Part shown: positions 42,518 to 50,917 of the stretch, piece by piece
Position numbering within the stretch: position 1 is the first letter of the stretch
How the letters are laid out: every line of letters starts with the position of its first letter
Assembly (NCBI RefSeq): GCF_946478785.1
Contig: NZ_CAMLDD010000012.1
Coordinates: forward strand, 62,001-126,000
Direction: 5' to 3'
Source: an uncultured Flavobacterium sp.
Lineage (GTDB): Bacteria > Bacteroidota > Bacteroidia > Flavobacteriales > Flavobacteriaceae
Length of the DNA: 64,000 bases
The notes under the pieces: model-generated
Told to the model about the DNA's origin: nothing
What the model saw: the letters and a program-made list of their open reading frames with translations, nothing else
The model's database searches: none
Position numbers and translations under genes: made by a program

Positions 42518-43105
42518 TTGTTTTTGTTTTTCTAAATAGATAACCAATTTATCAATATCAGTGTACGGATTCAAATTAAAAACTTCCATTCCATCATTAT
42601 TTTCAATTACTGTTAATCTACTTTTTTCAGCATGAGATTTCGCTGTAGTTATTTTATCTTTTAAAATTGAATAGTGCTTAAAACTATTTTTTTCATAATT
42701 CTCCATTCCAGCACATTTTTTCAATTCCTTTTCTAACTCCGCTTCCGAAGTAAAAGCTTTGGTTGAATTTTTAAAGTGAAGCAAATACCACGTCTCAAAA
42801 CATATACTGGAAAAAATTACATCTGCGCTTTTTTGAGAAGCAAGTTTGAAAACATCTCCTCTTCGTGGGAAATTATCATGGTCAAAAACTACAAATATCT
42901 TTTCAAAACCCTCTTTCTTTGCATTTTTTAAAATATCAGTCACATCACCTTTACAGTCAATTACATTTACAGCTATGGTTTTAGGTAAACCTAAATCCTC
43001 TTTCATTGCATTAAAATAATTCTTCTCAGTCAATCCTTCACAACGAATCAGAACTTTTGATTTAAGTTGTCGTTCCTTAAAATTATTTTTAGGTCTTTTA
43101 GCCAT
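42515..43105 (-). CDS. rloB: RloB-family TOPRIM-like protein (AbiLii-type defence component)
   Basis: The protein has 196 residues. The RloB domain (PF13707) spans most of it: VLIRCEGLTEKNYFNAMKED (catalytic Glu of a TOPRIM-like fold), EKIFVVFDHDNFPRRGDVF (DxD motif) and FSSICFETWYLLHF, a conserved RloB block. The order E..., DxD fits a metal-dependent nuclease. It starts 2 bases after its ATPase partner, so translation is coupled. RloA/RloB pairs were first noted in restriction loci, and AbiL has the same composition. The natural role is inferred to be abortive or nucleolytic anti-phage defence. Symbol by family only. Confidence 0.8.
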   Translation of the reverse strand: MAKRPKNNFKERQLKSKVLIRCEGLTEKNYFNAMKEDLGLPKTIAVNVIDCKGDVTDILKNAKKEGFEKIFVVFDHDNFPRRGDVFKLASQKSADVIFSSICFETWYLLHFKNSTKAFTSEAELEKELKKCAGMENYEKNSFKHYSILKDKITTAKSHAEKSRLTVIENNDGMEVFNLNPYTDIDKLVIYLEKQKQ

Positions 43106-43107
43106 AA

Positions 43108-44334
43108 TTATGAATTGATATAATCTATTAATTCATGTCTAAAAGTTTCTTTTGCTATATTCGGAACTGCACCTAATCTTCCTTCAATATACCATTTTTC
43201 GAAATTCCCTTCTCTGATTCCTTTAATATCAGAAACTGTATATAATTCGGTTTCACCTTTTGAATTTTTTTCAACTAAATTGATTTGATCACGTCGTAAA
43301 TTATTTTCAGGGCTTAATAACGTAGTATCATGAGTTGCAAATATGAATTGAGCTCCTTTTTTATTTATTTTAGGATCATTAAATAAGCTTAATATGTATT
43401 GCGCAATTTCAGGGTGCAAACTTCTCTCAAATTCATCAACCATTAAAACATTACCTTCTATTAAAGCATTTAATAGAAGCGGAACAAAAGCAATAACTCT
43501 TTGTGTTCCAGAAGATTCATCTTCAAAACTAAATTCTATTTTTTCTTTATTTCCATTCAAATGAAATGTTTTAATTCCACCCTCTCTTTCTTCAAAATCA
43601 ATTACTTGTGTATCAACTTTTTGAATTAACGACTTAGATAATTTCAAAATACCTTCCCAAGCATCTAAATCTTCAAACATAATTTTACTAAATGTTTTAT
43701 TAAATTTATCAGAATGTAACATGTTTGACGTAAGAGTAATAATAGTTCTAAGACTTTGATAAACATCTTTCGCAATCTCAATGTTTTCTAACGCTGCTTT
43801 CCCTAAAAATAACTGATTTTCATTTGTACGTTGCTTGATACTCTCAAAAATTCCCTCATATCCATTTCCTTTAGTAAATTCTTGTCGATTCCTTTCAAAA
43901 ACTTTTACTTTCAATCCTTTTGGATAACTAAACAGGGACTCCTTTAATATTTCATTTCTAAAAACTTCAATACTATAAACATACTTTATTTGATTAACTA
44001 AAATATCAATTGAAAAATAAGAAGGTTTATGTAAACTTTCTTCATTTAATTTAAAAGGCTCATACAAATAAATAATTTCATTTGGCTTATTATCTGTTGA
44101 TGATTTAAAAAAGATTAAAAAATCACTCAAAGCTCTAATAATATTACTTTTTCCACTTGCATTTGGTCCATAAATAGCTGCAGAAGTTAAGGCATAGTAA
44201 TCTTTATTTTTAGTAGCCTCAGAATTTGTCTTCTTGATAACATTTACAGGATTTTTTGAATCACTAGGAATCATAGACAATTCAACCATTTCATTAATAG
44301 ACCGAAAATTTGACACTCTAAAGTTTAACAACAT
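43108..44334 (-). CDS. rloA: AAA/ABC-type ATPase, RloA/AbiLi-like partner of RloB
   Basis: The protein has 408 residues with the start at 44334 (MLLNFRVSNF); an ATG at 44367 would add 11. It is an SMC/OLD-like AAA_21 (PF13304) ATPase: N-terminal LLNFRVSNFRSINE, Walker A YGPNASGKSNIIRAL (56-63), an ABC-type signature in DESSGTQRVIAF, Walker B in NVLMVDEFERSLHPEI and a switch His in FATHDTTLLS. The middle, about 95-270, is variable and helical. It likely senses infection and controls the RloB nuclease, by analogy with other ATPase-TOPRIM defence pairs such as PARIS. The sequence is more AT-rich than the flanking core genes, consistent with transfer. The pair sits between lysS and a lipoprotein gene, with no integrase nearby. 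Confidence 0.82.
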   Translation of the reverse strand: MLLNFRVSNFRSINEMVELSMIPSDSKNPVNVIKKTNSEATKNKDYYALTSAAIYGPNASGKSNIIRALSDFLIFFKSSTDNKPNEIIYLYEPFKLNEESLHKPSYFSIDILVNQIKYVYSIEVFRNEILKESLFSYPKGLKVKVFERNRQEFTKGNGYEGIFESIKQRTNENQLFLGKAALENIEIAKDVYQSLRTIITLTSNMLHSDKFNKTFSKIMFEDLDAWEGILKLSKSLIQKVDTQVIDFEEREGGIKTFHLNGNKEKIEFSFEDESSGTQRVIAFVPLLLNALIEGNVLMVDEFERSLHPEIAQYILSLFNDPKINKKGAQFIFATHDTTLLSPENNLRRDQINLVEKNSKGETELYTVSDIKGIREGNFEKWYIEGRLGAVPNIAKETFRHELIDYINS

Positions 44335-44422
44335 CAGATAAGAGTTTAATTTGTAAATAATATGCAAATATAAGCTTTATTTACATTTCATGCCTATAAG
44401 AAGCAATTAGTTTGATAACATA

Positions 44423-45025
44423 TTAAAACGAATACTTCTCCAATTTCTTAGCCTGTAAATCCAAAATAACTGGAGTGTCTTTAGGAATTTCTCCTTTCCA
44501 TTTTTCCTGAACAGATGGATTTGAAGGATATTTTCCGTTTTTCATTTTTAGGGAATGTAATGCATTGTTGCTTTTAAAAATTAAATCTTTAAATTTTTCT
44601 GAGGAAGTTGTACCAATAAAAATTGGGAAATCGGTTACGCTAAATGAGTTGATTAAACTCCCGTCATTATTCAGAATATAACCGGAACAGCCTCCGCTTC
44701 CGCAGAAATAGGAGTTTGAGAAACCTACAAAATATTCGTTTTTCTTATCATCATTCAAATCGTAAGCTTCATAATAAAAATATCGATCGTCTTTTGTCAT
44801 GGCTGGCAAATCTTTTTTCAGCAATACCTGAAGTTGTTTTCTGATCAATTCGACTGTTTCATCATCTTTCGCAGGAACTTCGCTCAAATCTGCAGTTCCT
44901 GCTACTGTTTTGGATAATGTATCTTCGGCAATTGTTTTAATGATATTTTCTTGTTCCGGTTTTTGTTTATTTTGACAGGAAAACATCGCTATTATTGATA
45001 GAACAATTAATATTTTATTTTTCAT
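44423..45025 (-). CDS. Lipoprotein of unknown function
   Basis: The protein has 200 residues. The signal peptide ends AMFSC followed by QNKQKPEQEN. The mature part has a Lys/Glu/Asp linker to about residue 60. It then shows an EF-hand-like or repeat-like segment, YYEAYDLNDDKKNEYFVGFS, and a Cys pair in YFCGSGGCSGYILNNDG. This combination (D-x-N-x-D then CGSGGC) recalls secreted proteins that measure or bind calcium or ferry metal, but no family is assigned. It starts the minus-strand run upstream of the RloA-like gene; the 88-base gap suggests a separate unit. Confidence 0.65.
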   Translation of the reverse strand: MKNKILIVLSIIAMFSCQNKQKPEQENIIKTIAEDTLSKTVAGTADLSEVPAKDDETVELIRKQLQVLLKKDLPAMTKDDRYFYYEAYDLNDDKKNEYFVGFSNSYFCGSGGCSGYILNNDGSLINSFSVTDFPIFIGTTSSEKFKDLIFKSNNALHSLKMKNGKYPSNPSVQEKWKGEIPKDTPVILDLQAKKLEKYSF

Positions 45026-45059
45026 ATTTACTTATTTTAATCCTTAATATTACGTCTCT

Positions 45060-45091
45060 AAACCCGACAGGTTTTAAAACCTGTCGGGTTT
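45060..45091. repeat. 32-bp perfect palindrome
   Basis: AAACCCGACAGGTTTT is followed at once by its own complement, ending at 45091. It sits 12 bases downstream of the stop of the minus-strand dehydrogenase gene and can act as its terminator. Palindromes with ACCCGACAGG are, as I recall, a frequent flavobacterial intergenic repeat. Confidence 0.85.
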
Positions 45092-45102
45092 ACCAATCTA
45101 AT

Positions 45103-46116
45103 TCAATTTAACAAAGCCGCTTTATTTTCAATATCATTTTCCTTCAATAGCGATTTTATATTATTAAAAGTGACCAAAGCAATCTGCGTTAAAGCTTCAT
45201 TGGTAAAAAACGCCTGATGTGCCGTTACTAAAACATTCGGAAAACTCATTAATCTTTGAATGGCATCATCCTGAATAATATCTGCTGACAAATCCCTGAA
45301 AAACAGTTTTTCTTCCTGTTCGTAAACATCAATGCCGAGATAACCAATTTTGCCTTCTTTTAAACCCTGAATGACGCAGGCAGTTTCAATTAATCCACCA
45401 CGGCTTGTATTGATAATCATCACATGATCTTTCATCAAAGCAATTGATTTTTGGTTGATGACATGTTTGGTTTGCTCATTTAACGGACAGTGAAGTGAAA
45501 TAATATCACTTGACTTAAAAATGGTTTCTAAAGGAACGAATTCAACTCCATCCTTCTCCATTTCAGGATTTGTTACAATATCATATGCCAGAACTTTACA
45601 GCCAAAACCTAAAGCAATTTTAGCAAAAGCTTTTCCGATATTTCCGGTTCCGATGATTCCGATTGTTTTTCCAAATAAATCAAAACCTAATAGTCCGTTT
45701 AAGGAGAAGTTTTGTTCTCGAACTCTATTGTATGCTTTGTGTGTTTTTCTGTTTAAAGTCAAAATCATAGCCATCGCATGTTCTGCAACAGCCTGTGGAG
45801 AATAAGCCGGAACACGGCACACTTTTAAGTTGTATTTTTTGGCTGCTTCTAAATCAACATTATTAAAACCGGCACAACGCAAAGCAATAATTTTAACTCC
45901 TTTTTCTGCTAATTGTCTGATGACGGCTTCGTTGACTAAATCATTTACAAATACACAAACTATGGATGCATTCTCAATCAGAATTACAGTTTGTGGGTTC
46001 AGTTGCGTTTCAAAAAAATCCAATTCGAAACCAAAATCGCTATTATATTGATTGAAATAAGTTTTATCGTATGGCTGCGTTGAGAAGAAAGCTATTTTGA
46101 TTTCGTTTAGTTTCAT
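45103..46116 (-). CDS. D-2-hydroxyacid dehydrogenase, D-lactate dehydrogenase type
   Basis: It is an NAD-dependent oxidoreductase that interconverts 2-keto acids and D-2-hydroxyacids, probably pyruvate and D-lactate. It has 337 residues. The Rossmann motif is IGTGNIGKAFAKI (about 155). The catalytic trio is present: Arg in INTSRGGLIE, Glu in DVYEQEEKLFF and His in TAHQAFFT. The H-Q-A-F-F-T form and the sequence CAGFNNVDLEAAKK are typical of the LdhA group. It is a single gene on the minus strand. Confidence 0.88.
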   Translation of the reverse strand: MKLNEIKIAFFSTQPYDKTYFNQYNSDFGFELDFFETQLNPQTVILIENASIVCVFVNDLVNEAVIRQLAEKGVKIIALRCAGFNNVDLEAAKKYNLKVCRVPAYSPQAVAEHAMAMILTLNRKTHKAYNRVREQNFSLNGLLGFDLFGKTIGIIGTGNIGKAFAKIALGFGCKVLAYDIVTNPEMEKDGVEFVPLETIFKSSDIISLHCPLNEQTKHVINQKSIALMKDHVMIINTSRGGLIETACVIQGLKEGKIGYLGIDVYEQEEKLFFRDLSADIIQDDAIQRLMSFPNVLVTAHQAFFTNEALTQIALVTFNNIKSLLKENDIENKAALLN

Positions 46117-46294
46117 GTTACTGCTTTAAGTTTAAAATTTCTTATTTCTAAAATTAAGCAATTACTCCTTAAGTGTTGTCATAAACTCAGCAGATTCTTA
46201 TTCAACCTGTTAAATAATATATAATTCTGTCTATCAGATTAAACCTATTGAATTTGACAGCGTCTAAATGCAATAACCAATAAAAAAAAAACTC

Positions 46295-46741
46295 ATGAAA
46301 AAATTATTTATTGCGGCTTTACTATTCGTTGGAATAACAAGTTTCGCACAAGATGGAGATGGAGAGATGGATCAGAAACCAATGAGTGAACAAAGAGAGC
46401 GAATGACTCCTGAACAGCGAAATGAAAGACAACTGAAAAAATTAACCTCTGACCTGACTTTGGATGCAAAACAGCAGGAACAGGTAAAACAATTGATCGC
46501 TGAAAGAAGTGCTAAATCTGAAAAATTAAGAGAAGCCCGAAAAGAACAACGAGAAAAAGGCAACAAACTAACTGCTGAGCAAAGAGAAGCTTTCAAAAAA
46601 GAAATGACAACAGAAGCAGAAGCAAATGACGCTAAAATGAAAGGAATTCTGACTACTGACCAATATACAAAATGGAAAGCAATCCAGGAATCGAACAAAG
46701 ACAAAGCAAGAAATCAAATGAGAGAACGCAGAAATGACTAA
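46295..46741 (+). CDS. DUF4890-like periplasmic helical protein
   Basis: The protein has 148 residues. The signal peptide (about 1-18) ends SFAQ. The mature protein is almost wholly helical and highly charged (Arg, Lys, Glu, Gln), with MTPEQRNERQLKKLTSDLTL and ILTTDQYTKWKAIQESNK. This pattern, with a 'LTxdQ..kw' near the end, fits DUF4890/Spy-CpxP-like periplasmic proteins, some of which are chaperones. Whether this one chaperones anything is not known. A strong terminator follows 10 bases after the stop. Confidence 0.75.
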   Translation: MKKLFIAALLFVGITSFAQDGDGEMDQKPMSEQRERMTPEQRNERQLKKLTSDLTLDAKQQEQVKQLIAERSAKSEKLREARKEQREKGNKLTAEQREAFKKEMTTEAEANDAKMKGILTTDQYTKWKAIQESNKDKARNQMRERRND

Positions 46742-46751
46742 TTTATAAAAT

Positions 46752-46780
46752 AAAAAAGAGGCTTTGAAGCCTCTTTTTTG
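46752..46780. terminator. Bidirectional rho-independent terminator
   Basis: AAAAAAGAGGCTT (46752-46764), TG, AAGCCTCTTTTTT (46767-46779). It separates the convergent DUF4890-like gene and hemL. Confidence 0.9.
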
Positions 46781-46783
46781 TTA

Positions 46784-48070
46784 TTAGAATGTCTTTGAAA
46801 CCTTATCAATTGCGTTAATCGTAAAGTCCAAATCTTCATACGTCAATGCATCTGTAATAAACCAGGTTTCGTATGCTGATGGCGCAATATAAATTCCTTC
46901 CTGCAATAAACCGTGGAAGAATTTCTTAAAGGTTTCATTATCGCCTTTTGCTGCTGTTTGAAAGTCCGTAACAGGATCTGCATCAAAATGTACCGAAATC
47001 ATAGAACCTACTCTATTGATCGTAAATACAGCATTATTTGCTTTTAAAACCCTATCAATTCCTGCTTCTAAATAAGCCGTTTTTTGTTCTAATCGGGTAA
47101 AAATCTCGCGATCACTATCAAGAGATTGCAACATTGCTAATCCGGCAGCCATTGCCAACGGATTTCCGGACAATGTTCCTGCCTGATAAACCGGACCAAG
47201 CGGTGCTAAATAATTCATGATTTCTGCGCGTGCAGCAAATGCTCCAACGGGTAAACCTCCACCAATTACTTTTCCGAAAGTTACAATATCAGCATTTACA
47301 TTATACAATTCCTGAACGCCTCCGCGAGCCAAACGGAAACCTGTCATAACCTCATCAAAAATTAGTAAAATTCCGTTTGCTGTACACAAATCTCTTAAAC
47401 CTTGTAAGAAACCCTTTTGAGGCGGAATACAACCCATATTTCCGGCAACCGGCTCAATAATTATGGCTGCAATTTCTCCTTTATTCGCTTCGATTAAAGT
47501 TTTTACATTCTCTAAATCATTGTATTTAGCCAATAAAGTATCTTTTGCAGTTCCTTCTGTAACGCCTGGACTATTTGGTGATCCAAAAGTTACGGCTCCA
47601 CTACCCGCCTGAATCAAAAATGAATCAGAATGTCCGTGATAGCAACCTGCAAATTTGATAATTTTATCTCTTTTAGTAAAGCCACGTGCCAGACGAATCG
47701 CGCTCATACAGGCTTCTGTACCTGAATTTACAAATCTTATTTTATCAATATTTGGAACCATTGAAACTGCTAAAGCTGCTATTTCTGTTTCCAACTCTGT
47801 TGGCATTCCAAATGAAGTTCCCAGTTTTGCTTTTTCGATTACAGCATCAACAACAGGCTGATACGCATGACCTAAAACCATTGGCCCCCATGAATTTATA
47901 TAATCTATTAATTTATTTCCGTCTTCATCGTACAAATAAGCACCTTTGGCACTTTTTACAAAAATCGGAGTTCCTCCTACTGCTTTGAAAGCACGAACTG
48001 GCGAATTTACTCCTCCCGGAATTACTTTTTCTGCTTCAGCAAAAAGCTGACTACTTCTTTTATAGATCAT
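46784..48070 (-). CDS. hemL: Glutamate-1-semialdehyde 2,1-aminomutase
   Basis: It converts glutamate-1-semialdehyde to 5-aminolevulinate, the first committed intermediate of tetrapyrrole synthesis, and is PLP-dependent. It has 428 residues. Landmarks are [20 protein letters not shown] at the start, [20 protein letters not shown] (PLP phosphate binding), [11 protein letters not shown] and the PLP lysine in [15 protein letters not shown]. All are standard for HemL and set it apart from other aminotransferases. No other hem gene is in the window. Confidence 0.96.
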   Translation of the reverse strand: MIYKRSSQLFAEAEKVIPGGVNSPVRAFKAVGGTPIFVKSAKGAYLYDEDGNKLIDYINSWGPMVLGHAYQPVVDAVIEKAKLGTSFGMPTELETEIAALAVSMVPNIDKIRFVNSGTEACMSAIRLARGFTKRDKIIKFAGCYHGHSDSFLIQAGSGAVTFGSPNSPGVTEGTAKDTLLAKYNDLENVKTLIEANKGEIAAIIIEPVAGNMGCIPPQKGFLQGLRDLCTANGILLIFDEVMTGFRLARGGVQELYNVNADIVTFGKVIGGGLPVGAFAARAEIMNYLAPLGPVYQAGTLSGNPLAMAAGLAMLQSLDSDREIFTRLEQKTAYLEAGIDRVLKANNAVFTINRVGSMISVHFDADPVTDFQTAAKGDNETFKKFFHGLLQEGIYIAPSAYETWFITDALTYEDLDFTINAIDKVSKTF

Positions 48071-48110
48071 TTTTAAATTTTAGATTTTAGAGTTCTGATT
48101 TTAGATTTAA

Positions 48111-48361
48111 CTATCTGCTTAAACCTTGATCTCTTACAAACTCATTAAAGTATTTTTGTTCAATTTTATTTTCTTTCGAAAGCTTTTCGATTTTATTATC
48201 CAACATTCCTATAGGAGAATAAAATGTCCATTTCCAACTAGGACGATGTTTCATAAAAAAATGTTTTCCGCAAATTCATCATGTATATAAATTCCGGAAA
48301 AAAGTCTAATTATCAAAACACCAGTAAAAATAAAAATTCCGATGAATATTTTATTTCTCAA
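48111..48361 (-). pseudogene. Small membrane protein gene, apparently split by a frameshift
   Basis: On the minus strand a frame from TTG at 48361 reads LRNKIFIGIFIFTGVLIIRL, then SGIYIHDEFAENIFL, and stops at 48251. An overlapping ATG at 48254 opens MKHRPSWKWTFYSPIGMLDN, then KIEKLSKENKIEQKYF, and stops at 48111 (47 residues). Adding one T to the T7 run at 48254-48260 would fuse the two into one roughly 83-residue protein with an N-terminal membrane segment. The overlap could instead be a translationally coupled pair. No family is recognised. Confidence 0.4.
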
Positions 48362-48393
48362 AACTCAAAACTCATAATTCATAACTTTTTTTG

Positions 48394-49260
48394 TTATTTT
48401 ACTTTCAGCATCTGACCGATCGAAAGTGAATTATCTGAAAGATTATTTTTCTGTTTTAAATCATCAACCAATACATTGAATTTTTTGGATATCGAATATA
48501 AAGTATCTCCTTTTTGAACTTCATATAAAGACGGATCATTTGAGTTTGAGCCTGAACTCGCAATTGATCTATCAAAAGGTTTATAGTTTTTCCCTGTAAT
48601 CTGAGAATCATATTGATGTAGGTTATAACGTTCGATATAACTGATTAATTTGTCCGGATAATTAGGATCTGTTGCATAACCGCAAGCTCTTAATCCTTTT
48701 GCCCACGCTTTATAATCGTCTTTTTCATAAGTGAATAAAGAGGCATATCTATTTTTTCCGACTAAAAACAAAGCGTGATCTTTATAAGATTCGGAAGCTT
48801 CTTTATATTTCCTGAAACATTCCTGAGATGAATCGTCATCATGACGAACACTTTCACCTAACCAGTCCTTATGGCATTTTATTCCAAAATGATTATTCGC
48901 TGTTACAGCCAAATCTCCTCTTCCTGCTCCCGATTCCAATATTCCCTGAGCCAGAATAATACTTGCAGGGATACCGTATTTCTGCATATTTCCCATAGCT
49001 ATATCCTTGTATTGCAACACATAATCGCTAATTAAATTACTGGTAACCACAGTTTTTGAGGTCGACTGAATGACTTCTGTCGTATTATTTGTAGAAGGAT
49101 AATTTCTGCCAATTGGCTTGACTGGTTTTTGCTTTTTAGTTGCTGCCGTACGAGGCCTCTGAACTGCTGCCTGCTTTTTGGTCGTTGCAATAGACGGTTT
49201 ACTTGAAGAACAGCTTGCCAAAGCAATAATGATAAGGAGCAATACAATTTTTTTAATCAT
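48394..49260 (-). CDS. GH73 glucosaminidase-type cell-wall hydrolase with LysM domain (lipoprotein)
   Basis: The protein has 288 residues. The lipoprotein signal ends LASC followed by SSSKPS. After a Lys/Arg/Thr-rich linker comes the mannosyl-glycoprotein endo-beta-N-acetylglucosaminidase domain (PF01832, about 80-210), with the catalytic Glu in ILAQGILESGAGRGDLA and NNHFGIKCHKDW. A C-terminal LysM (about 243-288, YEVQKGDTLYSISKKFNV) binds peptidoglycan. It should act in the periplasm on N-acetylglucosamine-N-acetylmuramic acid links during growth or division. Its start overlaps the stop of the upstream PLP gene by 8 bases, so the two are translationally coupled. Confidence 0.9.
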   Translation of the reverse strand: MIKKIVLLLIIIALASCSSSKPSIATTKKQAAVQRPRTAATKKQKPVKPIGRNYPSTNNTTEVIQSTSKTVVTSNLISDYVLQYKDIAMGNMQKYGIPASIILAQGILESGAGRGDLAVTANNHFGIKCHKDWLGESVRHDDDSSQECFRKYKEASESYKDHALFLVGKNRYASLFTYEKDDYKAWAKGLRACGYATDPNYPDKLISYIERYNLHQYDSQITGKNYKPFDRSIASSGSNSNDPSLYEVQKGDTLYSISKKFNVLVDDLKQKNNLSDNSLSIGQMLKVK

Positions 49261-50149
49261 TGTTTTTGAGTATTGGTAATTTCTTCTGCTTCAATTTGAT
49301 GTTCATACCACTAATTCCTTGTAATCCTCCAGTATGAATGAGTAAAATTTTTGAATGTGCAGGAAAATATTTTTTGCGAATTAAATCTATAACGCCAAAA
49401 ACCATCTTTCCCGTATAAATTGGATCTAAAGGCACTTTATTTTCTTCAAAAAAAGCATTAATAAATTCAATTAATTCCAAATTTACTTTGCCATAGCCTC
49501 CAAAATGATAGTCAGAAATTAAATTCCAGTTATCTTTTTTTGCAAAAATACGAATTTCATCGGTTAAAAAGTCACCTTTTAGTGCCGGAAACCCTAAAAT
49601 TTTCTGATTTGCAAATGCACTATTGATCAATCCCGAAATCGTTCCGCCCGTTCCTACCGCACAGCAAACGTAATTAAAAACGGAATCTTCTTCCGTTAGA
49701 ATCTCTTCGCAGCCTTTTACAGCCAGTTCATTTGTTCCACCTTCGGGTACTAAATAAAAATCACCAAATTCATTTTTTAATTTTTCTTTAAAATAAATTT
49801 CGTTTTTAAGCCGATACTCTTCTCTGGAGACAAATTCAAATTCCATTCCGTTTTCGTGGGCAAATTTCAGGGTTGGATTTTCTTCTACTTTATCAAAAAG
49901 TTCATCTCCACGAATAATTCCGATTGTTTTAAAACCCTGTTCTTTTCCTGCATAGGCGACTGCCGCAATATGATTCGAAAAGGCACCTCCAAAAGTCAAT
50001 AAAGTTGTTTTATTTTCGGCTTTCGCCTGAAGTAAATTATATTTTAATTTTCTGAATTTATTCCCTGAAACAAACGGATGAATCAAGTCTTCGCGCTTTA
50101 TCGTCAAAGAAATATTGTTAGGAAAATTGATATTGATGTTCTGGTTCAA
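49253..50149 (-). CDS. ACC deaminase/D-cysteine desulfhydrase family PLP enzyme
   Basis: A fold-type II PLP enzyme of 298 residues. The PLP lysine is in FVSGNKFRKLKYNLLQAKAE (read in pieces), and the phosphate-binding SNHIAAVAYAGKE and AVGTGGTISGL follow. The closest family is 1-aminocyclopropane-1-carboxylate deaminase/D-cysteine desulfhydrase, which degrades D-cysteine or ACC to 2-keto acid and ammonia; substrate choice depends on a few residues that I cannot resolve here. It lies between a small HExxH membrane protein (12 bases upstream) and the GH73 gene (overlapping). Confidence 0.82.
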   Translation of the reverse strand: MNQNININFPNNISLTIKREDLIHPFVSGNKFRKLKYNLLQAKAENKTTLLTFGGAFSNHIAAVAYAGKEQGFKTIGIIRGDELFDKVEENPTLKFAHENGMEFEFVSREEYRLKNEIYFKEKLKNEFGDFYLVPEGGTNELAVKGCEEILTEEDSVFNYVCCAVGTGGTISGLINSAFANQKILGFPALKGDFLTDEIRIFAKKDNWNLISDYHFGGYGKVNLELIEFINAFFEENKVPLDPIYTGKMVFGVIDLIRKKYFPAHSKILLIHTGGLQGISGMNIKLKQKKLPILKNND

Positions 50150-50161
50150 AATTGTTTTCTT

Positions 50162-50491
50162 TTATTTAATGTAATTCAGAAACTGAAAAAAAGATCGGTT
50201 CTTCAGATAATTAAAATCGGTTTCTTTCGCATAAGCTTCTCTTTCAAAACTGATATTTCGGTACGCTAAAGCTGTGTTTTTATATTGAATTAATCGAATC
50301 AAAAATTCAAAAAAGTACCAGATAAAAAACGGAATTACCAGAAGTTCTAACTGCTGTTTCAAATGTATTTTTTCGTGATTTAAAAAGATCCTGTTCACTT
50401 TATCGCAATCATATTTTACCAGTACAAACGGATACACAGCCATTCCCCGATATCCTTTCGGAATTAAATATTTGGCAACAATCAGAAACAT
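50162..50491 (-). CDS. Small HExxH-motif membrane protein
   Basis: The protein has 109 residues. After an amphipathic N-terminus (MFLIVAKYLIPKGYRGMAVY) it has the zincin-like motif NHEKIHLKQQ (HExxH), one membrane-type segment (LELLVIPFFIWYFFEFLIRL) and a downstream Glu in FEREAYAKE that could be the third zinc ligand. This order (HExxH, hydrophobic span, E-x-x-A) is like M48/M56 peptidases but far shorter. No other peptidase domain is present. Family members occur widely in Bacteroidota as hypothetical proteins. It starts a minus-strand run with the PLP enzyme and GH73 gene. Confidence 0.6.
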   Translation of the reverse strand: MFLIVAKYLIPKGYRGMAVYPFVLVKYDCDKVNRIFLNHEKIHLKQQLELLVIPFFIWYFFEFLIRLIQYKNTALAYRNISFEREAYAKETDFNYLKNRSFFQFLNYIK

Positions 50492-50603
50492 TGGCTGTAA
50501 AATTTATAAATTTGTAGATATAAAATTATTCAATTTCATTAAAATCGTAATATTAGAATTATTTTTGATTTTAAAGAAATAGAAATTTGACCCAAAAAGA
50601 TTT

Positions 50604-50783
50604 ATGAAAGAGCAAAGTAATGAAAATAAATTAATCGAAGGCGAAGATTTTTATTATACACCCGAAGGATATAAATGTTTTACTGAAAAACATCATTTAA
50701 AAAGAGGATACTGTTGTAAAAGTGGCTGCCGTCATTGTCCTTATGGGTTTGATAAAAATACAGGCAGGATTAGGAAGTCTTAA
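50604..50783 (+). CDS. DUF5522-type small Cys/His protein
   Basis: The protein has 59 residues. After MKEQSNENKLIEGED it carries YYTPEGYKCFTEKHHLKRG and then YCCKSGCRHCPYGFDKNTG. Four Cys in CC-x3-C-x2-C, flanked by His, and the 'HLKRGYCCx.GCRHCPYG' pattern identify DUF5522. The Cys/His set probably binds a metal ion; no function is known. It is divergent from the HExxH gene by 112 bases. It is easily missed because of its length. Confidence 0.75.
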   Translation: MKEQSNENKLIEGEDFYYTPEGYKCFTEKHHLKRGYCCKSGCRHCPYGFDKNTGRIRKS

Positions 50784-50917
50784 TTAGAAAATGTGCCAAT
50801 TTGATAATTAGATAATTATTGAAAGCGGATTTTAAATTAAAAAACCTCATTAAAAACAGGTATGATTTTTAACTTCAAAAAAACTAAGAAGTCTAACCAT
50901 TTGAAAATCTAAACAAA

